A DNA stretch of 64,000 nt from CAZKCI01 sp964551475 (GCA_964551475.1 CAZKCI010000045.1:1-64000), one strand, 5' to 3'. Counted from the first letter of the stretch, positions 40,569 to 50,036 are shown. Numbers and translations: made by a program. The notes: generated by a model from the letters alone, not told the origin.

Positions 40569-42329
40569 TCATTCCGAGATTTTTATATGGAGATCCTTGA
40601 TCTGCCTCTCGGAAACGGCGGAGGGGGAGTCGGTGGTCAGGCAGATCGCCCGCTGGGTCTTGGGGAAAGCGATGACGTCGCGGATGGAATCGAGGCCGAG
40701 CATCAGCATCAGCCAGCGGTCGAGGCCGAGCGCGATCCCTCCGTGGGGCGGGGCCCCGCAGCGCAGGGCGTCGAGGAGAAAGCCGAAGCGGTCGCGGGCC
40801 TGTTCCGGCGTGATCTTCATCAGGGCGAAGATCTTCTCCTGCACCTCTCCCCGGTGGATACGGATCGAGCCCCCGCCCAGCTCCACCCCGTTGAGGACGA
40901 GATCGTAGGCGCGAGACCGGACCCGTCCGGGATCGGTATCGAGAAGAGGGACGTCCTCCGGCCGCGGGCTGGTGAAGGGGTGGTGGACCGCCTCCAGCCG
41001 TTTCTCCTCCTCGTTCAACTGGAAGAGAGGGAACTCCACCACCCAGAGCAGGTTGAAGGCGTTCCGCGGGATGAGCTTGAGATCGCGGGCCACCTTGAGG
41101 CGCAGCCGCCCCAGGACGTCGGCCGCGACGGCCGGCCGGTCGGCCACGACCAGGATCAGGTCGCCGGGGCCGCAGGAGAGCGTCTCCTGGAGCGCGGAGA
41201 TCTCGGGAGCGGAGAGAAGCTTCTGGATCGGCGACTTGAACGTCCCGTCCTCCCTGAGAAGTATCCAGACCAGCCCCCCTGCCCCGGCGCCCTGGGCGAA
41301 AGCGACCAGTTCCTCCAGTTGCTTCAGGGAGAGGGCCGCCCCCTTGGGGACGGCCAGGCCCCGGATCGTCCCGCCGAGCTCCTTCATCTGCTTGAAAACG
41401 GAGAAGGGGCTCAAGGCGAAGATGGGCGTGAGGTCGCTGATGGGGAGGCCGAAGCGGGTGTCGGGCTTGTCCGTCCCGTAGCGGAGCATCGCCTCGGCGT
41501 AGGCCATCCGGGGAAACGGCCGGGGGATCGAGACCTTCATCACTTCGGCGAAGACCCGGGCCACCAGGTCGTCGGTCACGCCCATGATGTCTTCTTCCTC
41601 CACGAACGACATCTCGAGGTCGACCTGGGTGAACTCGGGCTGGCGATCGGCGCGCAAGTCCTCGTCGCGAAGGCAGCGGGCGATCTGGAAATAGCGGTCC
41701 ACGCCCGACACCATCAGCATCTGCTTGAAAAGTTGGGGCGACTGGGGGAGCGCGTAAAACTTTCCCGGATGGAGGCGGGCGGGGACGAGATAGTCCCGCG
41801 CCCCCTCGGGCGTGGACTTGGTGAGAAGCGGCGTCTCCACCTCCCAGAACCCCTGCTCGCTCAGAATCTCCCGGATCGCCCGGGTGGCCTGGTGGCGAAG
41901 CTTCAGGTTGGCGAGCATCTTCGGGCGGCGGAGATCGAGATAGCGGTGAGTCAGGCGCACGTCCTCCTGCAATTCCTCTTCGTCCTCGATGGCGAAGGGG
42001 GGCGTGCGGCTCACGTTCAGCACCTCGATCTCTCCCGCCAGCACCTCGATCTCGCCGGTGGGGAGCTTGATATTGGCCGTTCCCTCCGGGCGGGGGCGGA
42101 CCTTTCCCTGCGCGGTGACCACGAACTCGGAGCGGAGCGTCTGGGCCTTCTCGTGGGAAGAGGGGGAAGCCTCGGGGTTGAAGACGATCTGGGTGATCCC
42201 CTCCCGGTCGCAGAGGTCGATGAAGATCACTCCTCCGTGGTCGCGGCGGCGGCGGACCCAGCCGGAGAGGACGACCTCCGTCCCGGAGTCGGCGAGGCGG
42301 AGCTGTCCGCAGGTGTGTGTTCGCTTCAT
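40569..42329 (-). CDS. aspS: Aspartyl-tRNA synthetase
   Basis: 586 residues, bacterial-type AspRS with an N-terminal OB domain (RTHTCGQLRLADSGTEVVLSGWVRRRRDHGGVIFIDLCDREG), class II catalytic motifs (ETPLLTKSTPEGARDYLVPAR, FYALPQSPQLFKQMLMVSG, DEDLRADRQPEFTQVDLEMSF), a GAD insertion, and motif 3 in HGGIALGLDRWLMLML. The C-terminus ends DLHIKISE right at the repeated terminator arm. Upstream is a purine-rich AT/GG iterated tract. Confidence 0.96.
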   Translation of the reverse strand: MKRTHTCGQLRLADSGTEVVLSGWVRRRRDHGGVIFIDLCDREGITQIVFNPEASPSSHEKAQTLRSEFVVTAQGKVRPRPEGTANIKLPTGEIEVLAGEIEVLNVSRTPPFAIEDEEELQEDVRLTHRYLDLRRPKMLANLKLRHQATRAIREILSEQGFWEVETPLLTKSTPEGARDYLVPARLHPGKFYALPQSPQLFKQMLMVSGVDRYFQIARCLRDEDLRADRQPEFTQVDLEMSFVEEEDIMGVTDDLVARVFAEVMKVSIPRPFPRMAYAEAMLRYGTDKPDTRFGLPISDLTPIFALSPFSVFKQMKELGGTIRGLAVPKGAALSLKQLEELVAFAQGAGAGGLVWILLREDGTFKSPIQKLLSAPEISALQETLSCGPGDLILVVADRPAVAADVLGRLRLKVARDLKLIPRNAFNLLWVVEFPLFQLNEEEKRLEAVHHPFTSPRPEDVPLLDTDPGRVRSRAYDLVLNGVELGGGSIRIHRGEVQEKIFALMKITPEQARDRFGFLLDALRCGAPPHGGIALGLDRWLMLMLGLDSIRDVIAFPKTQRAICLTTDSPSAVSERQIKDLHIKISE

Positions 42330-42393
42330 TGTGGATTGCGGATTGTGGATTGCGGATTTTAGATTGTAGATTGTCCGGTCAAAACGGATCGGG

Positions 42394-42506
42394 CCGACAG
42401 GGATCGGGGCAGGAATGCCCCTCCCACAGAAAAACAGTAACCCCAGAAGAAGTAATCAGTGATCAGTTACTGATGACTGATCACTTCTTCTTCAGTTACT
42501 GATCTT
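42394..42506. repeat. Half REP-like element and GATCAGT repeat between aspS and hisS
   Basis: GGATCGGGGCAGGAATGCCC CTCCCAC (42401-42427) followed by GTAATCAGTGATCAGTTACT and GATGACTGATCACTTC. An iterated GGATTGTGGATTGCGGATTT tract precedes it (42335-42378). Confidence 0.7.
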
Positions 42507-43793
42507 TTACTGTTTTTGTGGGAGCGGCGTCCTCGCCGCGATCTTCTCGATCGCTTCCTTCTCCTCCACCAATGCCTCTTCTCCGGACTTCATATCCTTG
42601 ACCTTCACCTTGCCCGCCTTCAGCTCCTCGTCTCCCCGGATGATAACACAATCGGCCTTCATCCGGTTCGCCTCCCGCATCTGCGCCTTGAGGGACCGCC
42701 CTTGGAAATCCATCTCTCCCCGTATCCCGCCCTGGCGCAAGGACCGAAGCAGGATGAAGTTTTTTCGGAACGCCTCGGCGCCGAGGGAGAGAGCGTAGAC
42801 CAACCTCCCCGCCGGAGGCAGGGAAGCGATCTCACCACCCTCGGCGCAGATCAGCAGGCGCTCCATCCCGATGGAGAAGCCGACCGCCCCCAGCGACGGA
42901 CCTCCCAGCTCGGCGATCAGGTTGTCGTAGCGCCCCCCCGCGGCCACCGCATCCTGGGCCCCCAGGCGGGGACTCCTGACCTCGAAGACCGTGCCGGTGT
43001 AATAGTCGAGACCGCGGACGAGCAGGGGGTCGATCTCGAAACCGATCCCGAGGTCTTGGAGAAAGGAGAGAACGGCGTCGAAATGGGCGCGGCAGGGAGC
43101 GCAGAGATGGGACTCGGTGCGGGGCGCGGCGGCGGCCACCTCCCGACAGCGGGGGTTCTTGCAGTCGAGGACGCGCAGGACATTCTTTTCCAGGCGGCCC
43201 CGGCAGTGCTCGCAGAGATCGGCCTGACGGCCGGAGAAATATTCCCGCAAACCCGACTGCCAGGCGGGGCGGCAGGAGGGACAGCCCACGCTGTTCAGGC
43301 TGAGGCGGGAGCCTTCCGCGCCGGCGGCGGCAAGGCAGCCCATCAGGAGATCGATCGTCTCGGCGTCCAGAGCGGGGCTGATGAGACCCAGCGCCTCCAC
43401 GCCGAACTGATGGAACTGGCGGCGACGGCCGGCCTGGGGGCGCTCCCGCCGGAACATCGGACCCAGGTAGTGGAAACGGGCGAAGGGGGCGCGAGCGCTC
43501 AGCCCGCTCTCGATGTAGGCGCGGACCACTCCCGCCGTCCCTTCCGGCCGCAGGGTGAGGCTCTTGTCCCCGGCGTCGAGGAAGGAGAACATCTCCTTCT
43601 CCACGATGTCCGTCCCCTCCCCGATCGAGCGGACGAAGAGCTCGGTCGGCTCGACCAGGGGGACGCGGATCTCGCCGTAGTTGTAGCGTTCGGCAAAAGA
43701 CCGGAGCAAGCCTTCCCGCGCGGACCAGCGCCGGCACTCCTCCGGAAAGATGTCCCCCATCCCCTTGACCGCGCGATATTTTGGTTCGACCAT
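42507..43793 (-). CDS. hisS: Histidyl-tRNA synthetase
   Basis: 428 residues from MVEPKYRAVKGMGDIFPEE. Class II motifs: LTLRPEGTAGVVRAYIE (motif 2 region), FRRERPQAGRRRQFHQFGVEALG, the His-specific GLDYYTGTVFEV, and motif 3 in VGFSIGMERLL. Four Cys pairs (CPSCRP, CEHC, CKNPRC, CAPC) occupy the insert, as in other HisRS with structural cysteines. The C-terminal anticodon-binding domain ends in KIAARTPLPQKQ, which is encoded by a GTGGGAG-family REP-like repeat rather than by family sequence. Confidence 0.95.
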   Translation of the reverse strand: MVEPKYRAVKGMGDIFPEECRRWSAREGLLRSFAERYNYGEIRVPLVEPTELFVRSIGEGTDIVEKEMFSFLDAGDKSLTLRPEGTAGVVRAYIESGLSARAPFARFHYLGPMFRRERPQAGRRRQFHQFGVEALGLISPALDAETIDLLMGCLAAAGAEGSRLSLNSVGCPSCRPAWQSGLREYFSGRQADLCEHCRGRLEKNVLRVLDCKNPRCREVAAAAPRTESHLCAPCRAHFDAVLSFLQDLGIGFEIDPLLVRGLDYYTGTVFEVRSPRLGAQDAVAAGGRYDNLIAELGGPSLGAVGFSIGMERLLICAEGGEIASLPPAGRLVYALSLGAEAFRKNFILLRSLRQGGIRGEMDFQGRSLKAQMREANRMKADCVIIRGDEELKAGKVKVKDMKSGEEALVEEKEAIEKIAARTPLPQKQ

Positions 43794-43925
43794 AACCGTC
43801 CCTTGAGCAAATGCGGCCGGCGATGCCGACGTTTCGCCCGCCGACCGGATCCGCATGGCGCTTAGCGCATAGCGCCCCGGAGACGAAACGCTTTGCGCTT
43901 TGCGCTTTGCGCTCTGCGCTATGCC
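43794..43925. repeat. GCGCTTAGCGC / GCTTTGCGCTTTGCGC tract
   Basis: GCGCTTAGCGCATAGCGCC faces an iterated GCTTTGCGCTTTGCGCTTTG CGCTCTGCGCTATGC (43857-43925), overlapping the C-terminal codons of the HU-type gene. Confidence 0.6.
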
Positions 43926-44209
43926 TGGCTCCCCTTCGCCAGCTCCTCCTTCATCTCCTTGCCGGCCTTGAAACGGATCACCCGGCGGCCGGGAATCTGC
44001 ACCGTGTCTAAAGGTTTCTGCGGGTTGCGGCCGATGCGCGGCTTCCGGTAGACCGTCTCGAAGACGCCGAAGTTGCGGAACTCGACGTTCTCCCCCTTGA
44101 GTAGGCTCTCGGTGATGTAATCGAGCGTCTTCTGGATCACTTCCTTGACGGCGATCTGGGTGAGGCCGGTCTCTTCCGCGATCCGCACCGCCAATTCTCT
44201 CTTGGTCAT
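43919..44209 (-). CDS. HU/IHF-family DNA-binding protein
   Basis: 96 residues from the ATG at 44209 (MTKRELAVRIAEETGL), preceded by GGGGGA. Motifs: IQKTLDYITESLLKGENVEFRNFGVFETVYRKPRIGRNPQKPLDTVQIPGRRVIRFKAGKEMKEEL, with the arm and the Pro that inserts into the minor groove (RNPQKP). It bends and compacts DNA as a dimer. The proline in PQKP and the longer arm are more IHF-like. hisS lies downstream on the same strand. Confidence 0.94.
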   Translation of the reverse strand: MTKRELAVRIAEETGLTQIAVKEVIQKTLDYITESLLKGENVEFRNFGVFETVYRKPRIGRNPQKPLDTVQIPGRRVIRFKAGKEMKEELAKGSQA

Positions 44210-44340
44210 GGTCTTCCCCCTGGTTGGCATTTTGTCCTCGAGCATCTACAAGATTCGTCCTATCCGGTTTTCGCGCATAACGTTAGCAGGAGAGCCGGCA
44301 GAAAACAAGCGGGAAGTGGCCAAACCCTTGAACCTATTAT

Positions 44341-47300
44341 CTAGCTCACTCCCCTCACCGTCCCCTCCCCCAGGATCTTCTCCAGCTCCTCGATCAGCCG
44401 CGGGGTGCAGGAGACGCGGAAACGGTTTCCGGACTTGAGAACCACCTTCTCTCCGGTGGCGAAGTCCAGATCGAAAATGACCGGCGAAGACCCGGGATGA
44501 CGGCCCAGGACCGTCTGGACGCGCTTGAAGGTCTCCTCGTTCACGTCGTTGAGATGGAATTCGACATGGACCGTCTGGATGAACTTCCGGGCCGCCTCCT
44601 CCAGCGGATAGACCGCCGAGGCCACCACGTTCGAACCCATCTCCCGGGAATTCAGAACTCCTTCCAGGACCAGCACCGCGCCTTCCTTGATCTGCTTGAT
44701 GAAAGCCTCGTATTCCTTGGTATAGAAGACGACCTCGATCGATCCGGTCAGATCCTCGAACTGGCAGACCGCGAGTTTCTTCCCGTTCTTCTTGGAGGTC
44801 TTCACCTCCACCGCCGCCAGAAGGCCTCCCAGGCGGACCGTCGAATGGTCCTTGATCCCGGAGAGGGACCGAACGGTGTTCGAGGCATACAGGGAGAGCG
44901 TCGTCTCGTAGTGGCTCAGGGGATGGCCGGTGATATACATCCCGAGAAGCTCCTTCTCCATCCCCAGCAGATCCGGCTGGGGATACTCGGCGAGCGGGGG
45001 GAGCTCCAGAGCGGACATGGACTCGAACGGGTCGAAAAGAGAGGCCTGTCCCTTCTCCCGATCCCGGCGTTTCGCCTGGGCGGCCTCCATCGCCCGCTCC
45101 AGAACCGCCATCTTCTGGGCCCGGCGGCCGGGGAGGGAATCCAGCGCCCCGGAGCGAATCAGGCTTTCCAGCACCTTCTTGTTGGCCGCGCTCAGGTCCA
45201 CCCGCTCGAGGAAATCGGAGAGGGACGAAAACGGCCCGCCCCGGCCGCGCGCCGCGATGATGGCTTCGACGGCGCCCACGCCCACGTTTTTGATCGCGGC
45301 CAGCCCGAAGCGGATGCCTTCCTTGACCACGGTGAACATGGCGAAAGACTCGTTGACGTCGGGAGGGAGGACCTTGATCCCCATCGCCCGGCACTCGGTG
45401 ACATAGGTCGTCATCTTGTCGAGCTTCCCCATTTCGCTGGTGAGCAGGGCGGCCATGTACTCCCGGGGATGATGGGCCTTGAGGTAGGCGGTCCGGTAGG
45501 CGATCAGGGCGTAGGCGGCGCTGTGTGACTTGTTGAATCCGTATTCGGCGAAACGGGCCATGTCCTGAAAGATTTTTTCGGTGGCGGCCTTGGGCACGGC
45601 ATTCTTGACCGCCCCCCGGACGAAGGCCTCCTTGATCCGCGCCATCTCGTCCACCTTCTTCTTGGCCATGGCGTGGCGGAGAAGGTCGGCCTCGGCCAGG
45701 GAGAAGCCGGCGAGCTGGTTGGCGATCAGCATCACCTGCTCCTGGTAGAGCATGATCCCGTAGGTGTTCTTGAGGATCGGCTCCAGGCGGGGGTGGTCGT
45801 ACTTGATCTTGACCTTGCCGTGCTTGCGCTCGATGTAGTCCTCGAGCATGTGCATGGGACCGGGGCGGAAGAGGGCCACCAGGTCCAAGAGGTCGTCGAA
45901 CTTCTTGAGGCCGATCCGATGGGAGAGGTCGCGCATCCCCGAGGACTCGAGCTGGAAGATGCCGACCGTGTTGGCCTTGGCCAGGAGCTGGAAAGTCTTG
46001 GCGTCGTCGAGGGGGATCCGTTCGAGGCGCACCGGCGCGCCTCGCGTCTTCTCGACCGTCTCCAGCGTGTCCTTGATCACCGAGAGGGTCTTCAGGCCGA
46101 GGAAGTCCATCTTGAGCAGGCCGATCGCCTCGACGTCGGCCATCTCGAACTGGGTGACCGTCTCGTCGTTGGATCCGCGGCAGAGCGGGACCATCTCGAT
46201 GAGCGGCCGGTCGGAGATGACGACCCCGGCGGCGTGGGTGGAGGCGTTGCGGGAGATCCCCTCCAGGCGGAAGGAGACCTCCATCAGCTCCTTGATCTTG
46301 GGATCGCGGGCGGTCATCTCCTTGAGGCGGGGCTCGAGTTCGAGCGCCTTCTTCAAGGTCATCCGCGGGCCGAAGGGGACGAGCTTGGCCAGCGTGTCCA
46401 TCTCGCCGTAGGAGAAGCCCTTCACCCGGCCCACGTCCCGAAGCACCGCCCGCGCCCCCAGCGTGCCGAAGGTGATGATCTGGGCGACCCGGTCGCGGCC
46501 GTATTTCTCCATGACGTACTGGATCAGCTCGCCCCGGCGGCGGTCGCAGAAGTCCATGTCGATGTCGGGGAGGGTGGCCCGGCTGGGGTTGAGGAAGCGC
46601 TCGAAGAGGAGCGAATGGCGGAAGGGGTCGATGTCGGTGATCCCCAGGAGATAGGCCACCAGCGACCCGGCGGCCGAACCCCGCCCGGGGCCGACCGGGA
46701 TGTCCTTGCTCTTGGCGTAGTGGATGATGTCCCAGATGATCAGGAAGTAGGTCTCGAAGGACTTGCCCTCGATCACCTGGAGCTCGTGCTCGAGCTGCTT
46801 CTGGATCGCCTCGGTCTTCTTCCCGAAACGGGCCGCAATGCCCGCCTCGCAGAGCTCGCGCAGATAGCGGGTGGGCGTCTTGCCCTCCGGCGGGGCGTAG
46901 GCGGGGAGATGGATCTCGCCGAAGTCGAGTGTGACCGCGCAGCGTTCGGCGATCAGACGGGAAGCGGCGACGACCTCGGGGTGATCGGGGAAGAGGGCTT
47001 CCATCTCGGCCTGGCTCTTCAGGTAGAACTCCGAGGTCGCCATCCTCATCCGCTTTTCGTCCTCGAGCTTGTGGCCGGTCTGCAGACAGAGGAGGATGTC
47101 CTGGGAGGCGGCGTCGGCCTTCTCCACGTAGTGGCAGTCGTTGGCGGCGACCAGCGGAATACCGAGCCTTTTGCCCAGGGCGAGGAGGCGGGGGTTGACC
47201 GCCTTCTGCTCCGGGATGCCGTGGTCGTGCAGCTCGAAGAAGTAGCCGTCCTTTCCGAAGAGATCACGGTAGAAGACGGCCGCCTTCTCCGCGTCCTCCT

Positions 47301-47760
47301 CCCGGTTGGCGTTGAGCGCCCGGGTCACCTCCCCTTTCAAACAGCCGGAGAGGGCGATCAGCCCCCGGTGATGCTTCTCCAGGAGCTCGTGGTCGACCCT
47401 AGGCTTGTAGTAGAAGCCCTCGAGATGGGCGAGGCTGCAGAGGACGATCAGGTTGTGGTAGCCCTCGTTGTCGGCGGCCAGCAGCGTGAGATGGGAGGGG
47501 GTTTCCCTGATTCCGGTGGATCGGTCGAAGCGGGAGCCGGGGGCGACGTAGATCTCGCAGCCCAGTATCGGCTTGACGCCCGCGTCCAAAGCCTCCCGGT
47601 AAAACTTGACCGCCCCGTGCATATTCCCGTGGTCGGTCAAAGCCAGGGCGGGCATCTTGAGTCGGGCGGCCTTGGCGACGAGGTCGTCGATCCGCCCCGC
47701 CCCGTCGAGGAGGCTGTACTCGGAGTGGACGTGGAGGTGGACGAAGTCGGAGGGCTTCAC
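44341..47760 (-). CDS. dnaE: DNA polymerase III alpha subunit
   Basis: 1139 residues, DnaE1-type. N-terminal PHP domain (FVHLHVHSEYSLLDGAGRIDDLV, ALTDHGNMHGAV), palm with catalytic acidic residues in LPDIDMDFCDRRRGELIQYVMEKYGRDRVAQI, fingers with NASTHAAGVVIS, helix-hairpin-helix region (FGLAAIKNVGVGAVEAIIAARGRGGPF) and a C-terminal OB fold (STVRLGGLLAAVEVKTSKKNGKKLAVCQFEDLTG). No proofreading exonuclease domain, as expected. Main replicative polymerase. Confidence 0.97.
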   Translation of the reverse strand: MKPSDFVHLHVHSEYSLLDGAGRIDDLVAKAARLKMPALALTDHGNMHGAVKFYREALDAGVKPILGCEIYVAPGSRFDRSTGIRETPSHLTLLAADNEGYHNLIVLCSLAHLEGFYYKPRVDHELLEKHHRGLIALSGCLKGEVTRALNANREEDAEKAAVFYRDLFGKDGYFFELHDHGIPEQKAVNPRLLALGKRLGIPLVAANDCHYVEKADAASQDILLCLQTGHKLEDEKRMRMATSEFYLKSQAEMEALFPDHPEVVAASRLIAERCAVTLDFGEIHLPAYAPPEGKTPTRYLRELCEAGIAARFGKKTEAIQKQLEHELQVIEGKSFETYFLIIWDIIHYAKSKDIPVGPGRGSAAGSLVAYLLGITDIDPFRHSLLFERFLNPSRATLPDIDMDFCDRRRGELIQYVMEKYGRDRVAQIITFGTLGARAVLRDVGRVKGFSYGEMDTLAKLVPFGPRMTLKKALELEPRLKEMTARDPKIKELMEVSFRLEGISRNASTHAAGVVISDRPLIEMVPLCRGSNDETVTQFEMADVEAIGLLKMDFLGLKTLSVIKDTLETVEKTRGAPVRLERIPLDDAKTFQLLAKANTVGIFQLESSGMRDLSHRIGLKKFDDLLDLVALFRPGPMHMLEDYIERKHGKVKIKYDHPRLEPILKNTYGIMLYQEQVMLIANQLAGFSLAEADLLRHAMAKKKVDEMARIKEAFVRGAVKNAVPKAATEKIFQDMARFAEYGFNKSHSAAYALIAYRTAYLKAHHPREYMAALLTSEMGKLDKMTTYVTECRAMGIKVLPPDVNESFAMFTVVKEGIRFGLAAIKNVGVGAVEAIIAARGRGGPFSSLSDFLERVDLSAANKKVLESLIRSGALDSLPGRRAQKMAVLERAMEAAQAKRRDREKGQASLFDPFESMSALELPPLAEYPQPDLLGMEKELLGMYITGHPLSHYETTLSLYASNTVRSLSGIKDHSTVRLGGLLAAVEVKTSKKNGKKLAVCQFEDLTGSIEVVFYTKEYEAFIKQIKEGAVLVLEGVLNSREMGSNVVASAVYPLEEAARKFIQTVHVEFHLNDVNEETFKRVQTVLGRHPGSSPVIFDLDFATGEKVVLKSGNRFRVSCTPRLIEELEKILGEGTVRGVS

Positions 47761-47763
47761 GGG

Positions 47764-47930
47764 AGAAGAATGGTTTACGGGTTCACGGTTCAGCGGTTCA
47801 GCGGTTCACGGTTCGGGGGTTGGCAAGACCGCGTGTTTTGTATCATAAACGACCAGCGGAACCGAATCAAGTCTGCGCGGCGCCCATCCCGCCGGGCGCC
47901 AAACGTCCGATCCGTCGGATCCGACGGGCC
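47764..47930. repeat. GGTTCACGGTTCAGC array and GATCC palindrome in a divergent gap
   Basis: GGTTCACGGTTCAGCGGTTC and AGCGGTTCACGGTTCGGGGG (47777-47820) is an iterated tract related to the one at the TolC start (63430-63470). It is followed by CGTCCGATCCGTCGGATCCG ACGGG (47907-47931), and lies between the divergent dnaE and membrane-protein genes. Confidence 0.65.
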
Positions 47931-47984
47931 GGGCCTTCAGGTGGGTCTTCCCCGATTTCACTCTCCCTGATAAAATACCCCGCG

Positions 47985-50027
47985 ATGATTCCCCCGAAAA
48001 CCCGCTCTCCGGCCATCGTCCTCTTCTCCCTTCTCCTCACTCTGGGCACGGTCTACACCCAGTTCTCCGTCTACGGCCCGGACTACCTCACGGAGTCCCA
48101 GGCGGGGAGACAACGGGCGATCATCGGTCATACCGCTCCCGCCCCCTTCCAATATCGCGTCCTCTCGGCCTGGCTGTTGGAAGGTCTCCTGCGCGCGGGG
48201 CGATCCCTCGGCATCGCCTCGCCGGTCCCGGGATTCATCCTCCTGCGGTCCCTGCAGAATCTCGCTATCTTCCTCCTGGCCGCTCTCTGGTATCGGCGGT
48301 TGACCGGCGGAAACACGCTCCGGATCGCACTGGGTTCGATTTTCTTAGCCTGGGGAATGAGCTACGCCTTCCGGGACGGCGGACTCGACTTCTCGGTCTA
48401 TTTCTCGGCGATCCTCTGCCTCCTCGCCGCCCTGGCGATCTCCTCCCGGAGGGACTGCTGGATACCGCTGATCACCTTGTGCGCCGCCCTGAATCAGGAG
48501 ATCTCGGCGGTTATTCCCTTCGCTTTCCTGGTCTGCCGGATCGAAGAGATCCGGTCGAACCAAAGACCGAGAGGACGAACCCTCTTTCTCTTCTTCCTGT
48601 CCCTGCTCGTCTATCTGGGGGTTTTTCTGGGGATGCGTCTCCATTTCGGCTGGCGATCGCTCGGCGCGGTCTGGCAGCATCATCCGGGAAGCGATCTCTT
48701 CATCTTCAACTTCACCCACACGCTCACCTGGGCCAAGCTGATCTGGACACTCAACATCCTCCCCTTGATCTGCCTCTTCACCTGGCGGTTCTGGCCGTCC
48801 GAGCTCAAACGCTGGGCTCTCCTGCTCCTCCCCGTCACCTTCCTGGTCGTTCCCTCCTACCAGTGGCTCTCCGAGACCCGGGCGGTCCTGGTCCCCCTGG
48901 CCGTGGTCTTCGTCCCGGGAGCGCTGTTGCTGGAGAAGGCCTTCCGCGCCGCCCGGCCCCGTTTCTCCCGCATCGCGTGGGCGGCGATCATCGTCGCTTT
49001 CACGCTGACGACCGTCTACGCCCAGTCCTGGCTCCTCTGGCCCCGCTATCTCAGGGAATCCCAGCTGGAACGGCATCGGGAGGTGATGGAGAACCGGGCC
49101 GGCAACCCCTGGCAATACCGCGTCCTCTCCGAAGGCGTCACCGAAGCCTTCCTGCGCCTGGGCGGCGCTCTCGGCATCGCCTCCCCCGTCCCCGCCTTCC
49201 TCTTCTTCCGGATCCTCCAGAACGCGGCGATCTTCCTCCTGGCGACGGCTTGCTACCGGCGTCTGAAACTCTCCGAAGGGACAATCCCACTGGGGTTGAT
49301 CGCGATCGCCTGGGGAATGACCTACGCCACCTATAACAGCGATCTCCACTTCAGCACCTACTCCGAGATCGTCTTCTACCTGCTCGCTCTCCTCGCCGTC
49401 ATCGAGGGCCGGGACTGGTGGATCCCTCCGCTCACGCTCCTCGCCGCTCTCAACCGGGAGACCGCGGTGTTTATCCCCCTGTTCTTTCTTTTCAGCCGCA
49501 TTCGTTTCCCGCGGAATCGATTCCGCGGGATCAAGCCCGAACTGGGCCGAAGATCGGCGGAGATATTTCTCGCTTCGGTCTTGCTCTATGTCGCCGCCTA
49601 TTTCGGTCTCCGCTGGTCTTTGGGCTGGCGCTCCTTCATCGACGCCTGGGGCGCGCCGGGGCTCCTACGCCTCCGCGATAACCTCACCAAGGGGATCGGC
49701 TGGCAGTATGTCTTCCTCACCGTCAATGCTATTCCCCTGCTGGCTGTCTCCAGTTATCGGAGATGGCCGAAGACGCTGGTCGGCGCCTTCTGGGGAATCG
49801 CCCTGCCCTGGCTGATCGCGCACTACGCGGGCAAAGCCTGCCTGGAGGAGACAAGGTTTCTCCTCCTGCCCCTGGCGATCGTCTTCATCCCGGGGGCGCT
49901 GATTCTATGCAGCGACCGGAGCTGTAGCGTCGCCTCTCCCGCCTCCGCCCGGACCAGCCGGGGGGCGGCGGCGGGCCGGCCCGAGGCGACGCATCCGGGA
50001 AACACGCAAACGGCGTCACGGGAGTGA
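47985..50027 (+). CDS. Internally duplicated integral membrane protein
   Basis: 680 residues from MIPPKTRSPAIVLF. Two homologous halves about 321 residues apart: TLGTVYTQFSVYGPDYLTES (from 19) matches TLTTVYAQSWLLWPRYLRES (from 340), and APFQYRVLS, SLGIASPVP and LQNLAIFLL (54-98) match NPWQYRVLS, ALGIASPVP and LQNAAIFLL. Each half has multiple hydrophobic helices and a conserved ALN(Q/R)E(I/T) segment. General look is of a GT-C-like polytopic membrane enzyme, unproven. The last about 35 residues are encoded by a palindromic repeat. Function unknown. Confidence 0.75.
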   Translation: MIPPKTRSPAIVLFSLLLTLGTVYTQFSVYGPDYLTESQAGRQRAIIGHTAPAPFQYRVLSAWLLEGLLRAGRSLGIASPVPGFILLRSLQNLAIFLLAALWYRRLTGGNTLRIALGSIFLAWGMSYAFRDGGLDFSVYFSAILCLLAALAISSRRDCWIPLITLCAALNQEISAVIPFAFLVCRIEEIRSNQRPRGRTLFLFFLSLLVYLGVFLGMRLHFGWRSLGAVWQHHPGSDLFIFNFTHTLTWAKLIWTLNILPLICLFTWRFWPSELKRWALLLLPVTFLVVPSYQWLSETRAVLVPLAVVFVPGALLLEKAFRAARPRFSRIAWAAIIVAFTLTTVYAQSWLLWPRYLRESQLERHREVMENRAGNPWQYRVLSEGVTEAFLRLGGALGIASPVPAFLFFRILQNAAIFLLATACYRRLKLSEGTIPLGLIAIAWGMTYATYNSDLHFSTYSEIVFYLLALLAVIEGRDWWIPPLTLLAALNRETAVFIPLFFLFSRIRFPRNRFRGIKPELGRRSAEIFLASVLLYVAAYFGLRWSLGWRSFIDAWGAPGLLRLRDNLTKGIGWQYVFLTVNAIPLLAVSSYRRWPKTLVGAFWGIALPWLIAHYAGKACLEETRFLLLPLAIVFIPGALILCSDRSCSVASPASARTSRGAAAGRPEATHPGNTQTASRE

Positions 50028-50036
50028 CGCCGCTAC
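49922..50036. repeat. GTAGCGTCGCC palindromic repeat overlapping the membrane-protein 3' end
   Basis: TGTAGCGTCGCCTCTCCCGC faces GGCCCGAGGCGACGC, then AACGGCGTCACGGGAGTGAC GCCGCTACA: nested inverted arms at a convergent junction, translated as the C-terminal tail of the membrane protein. Confidence 0.75.
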
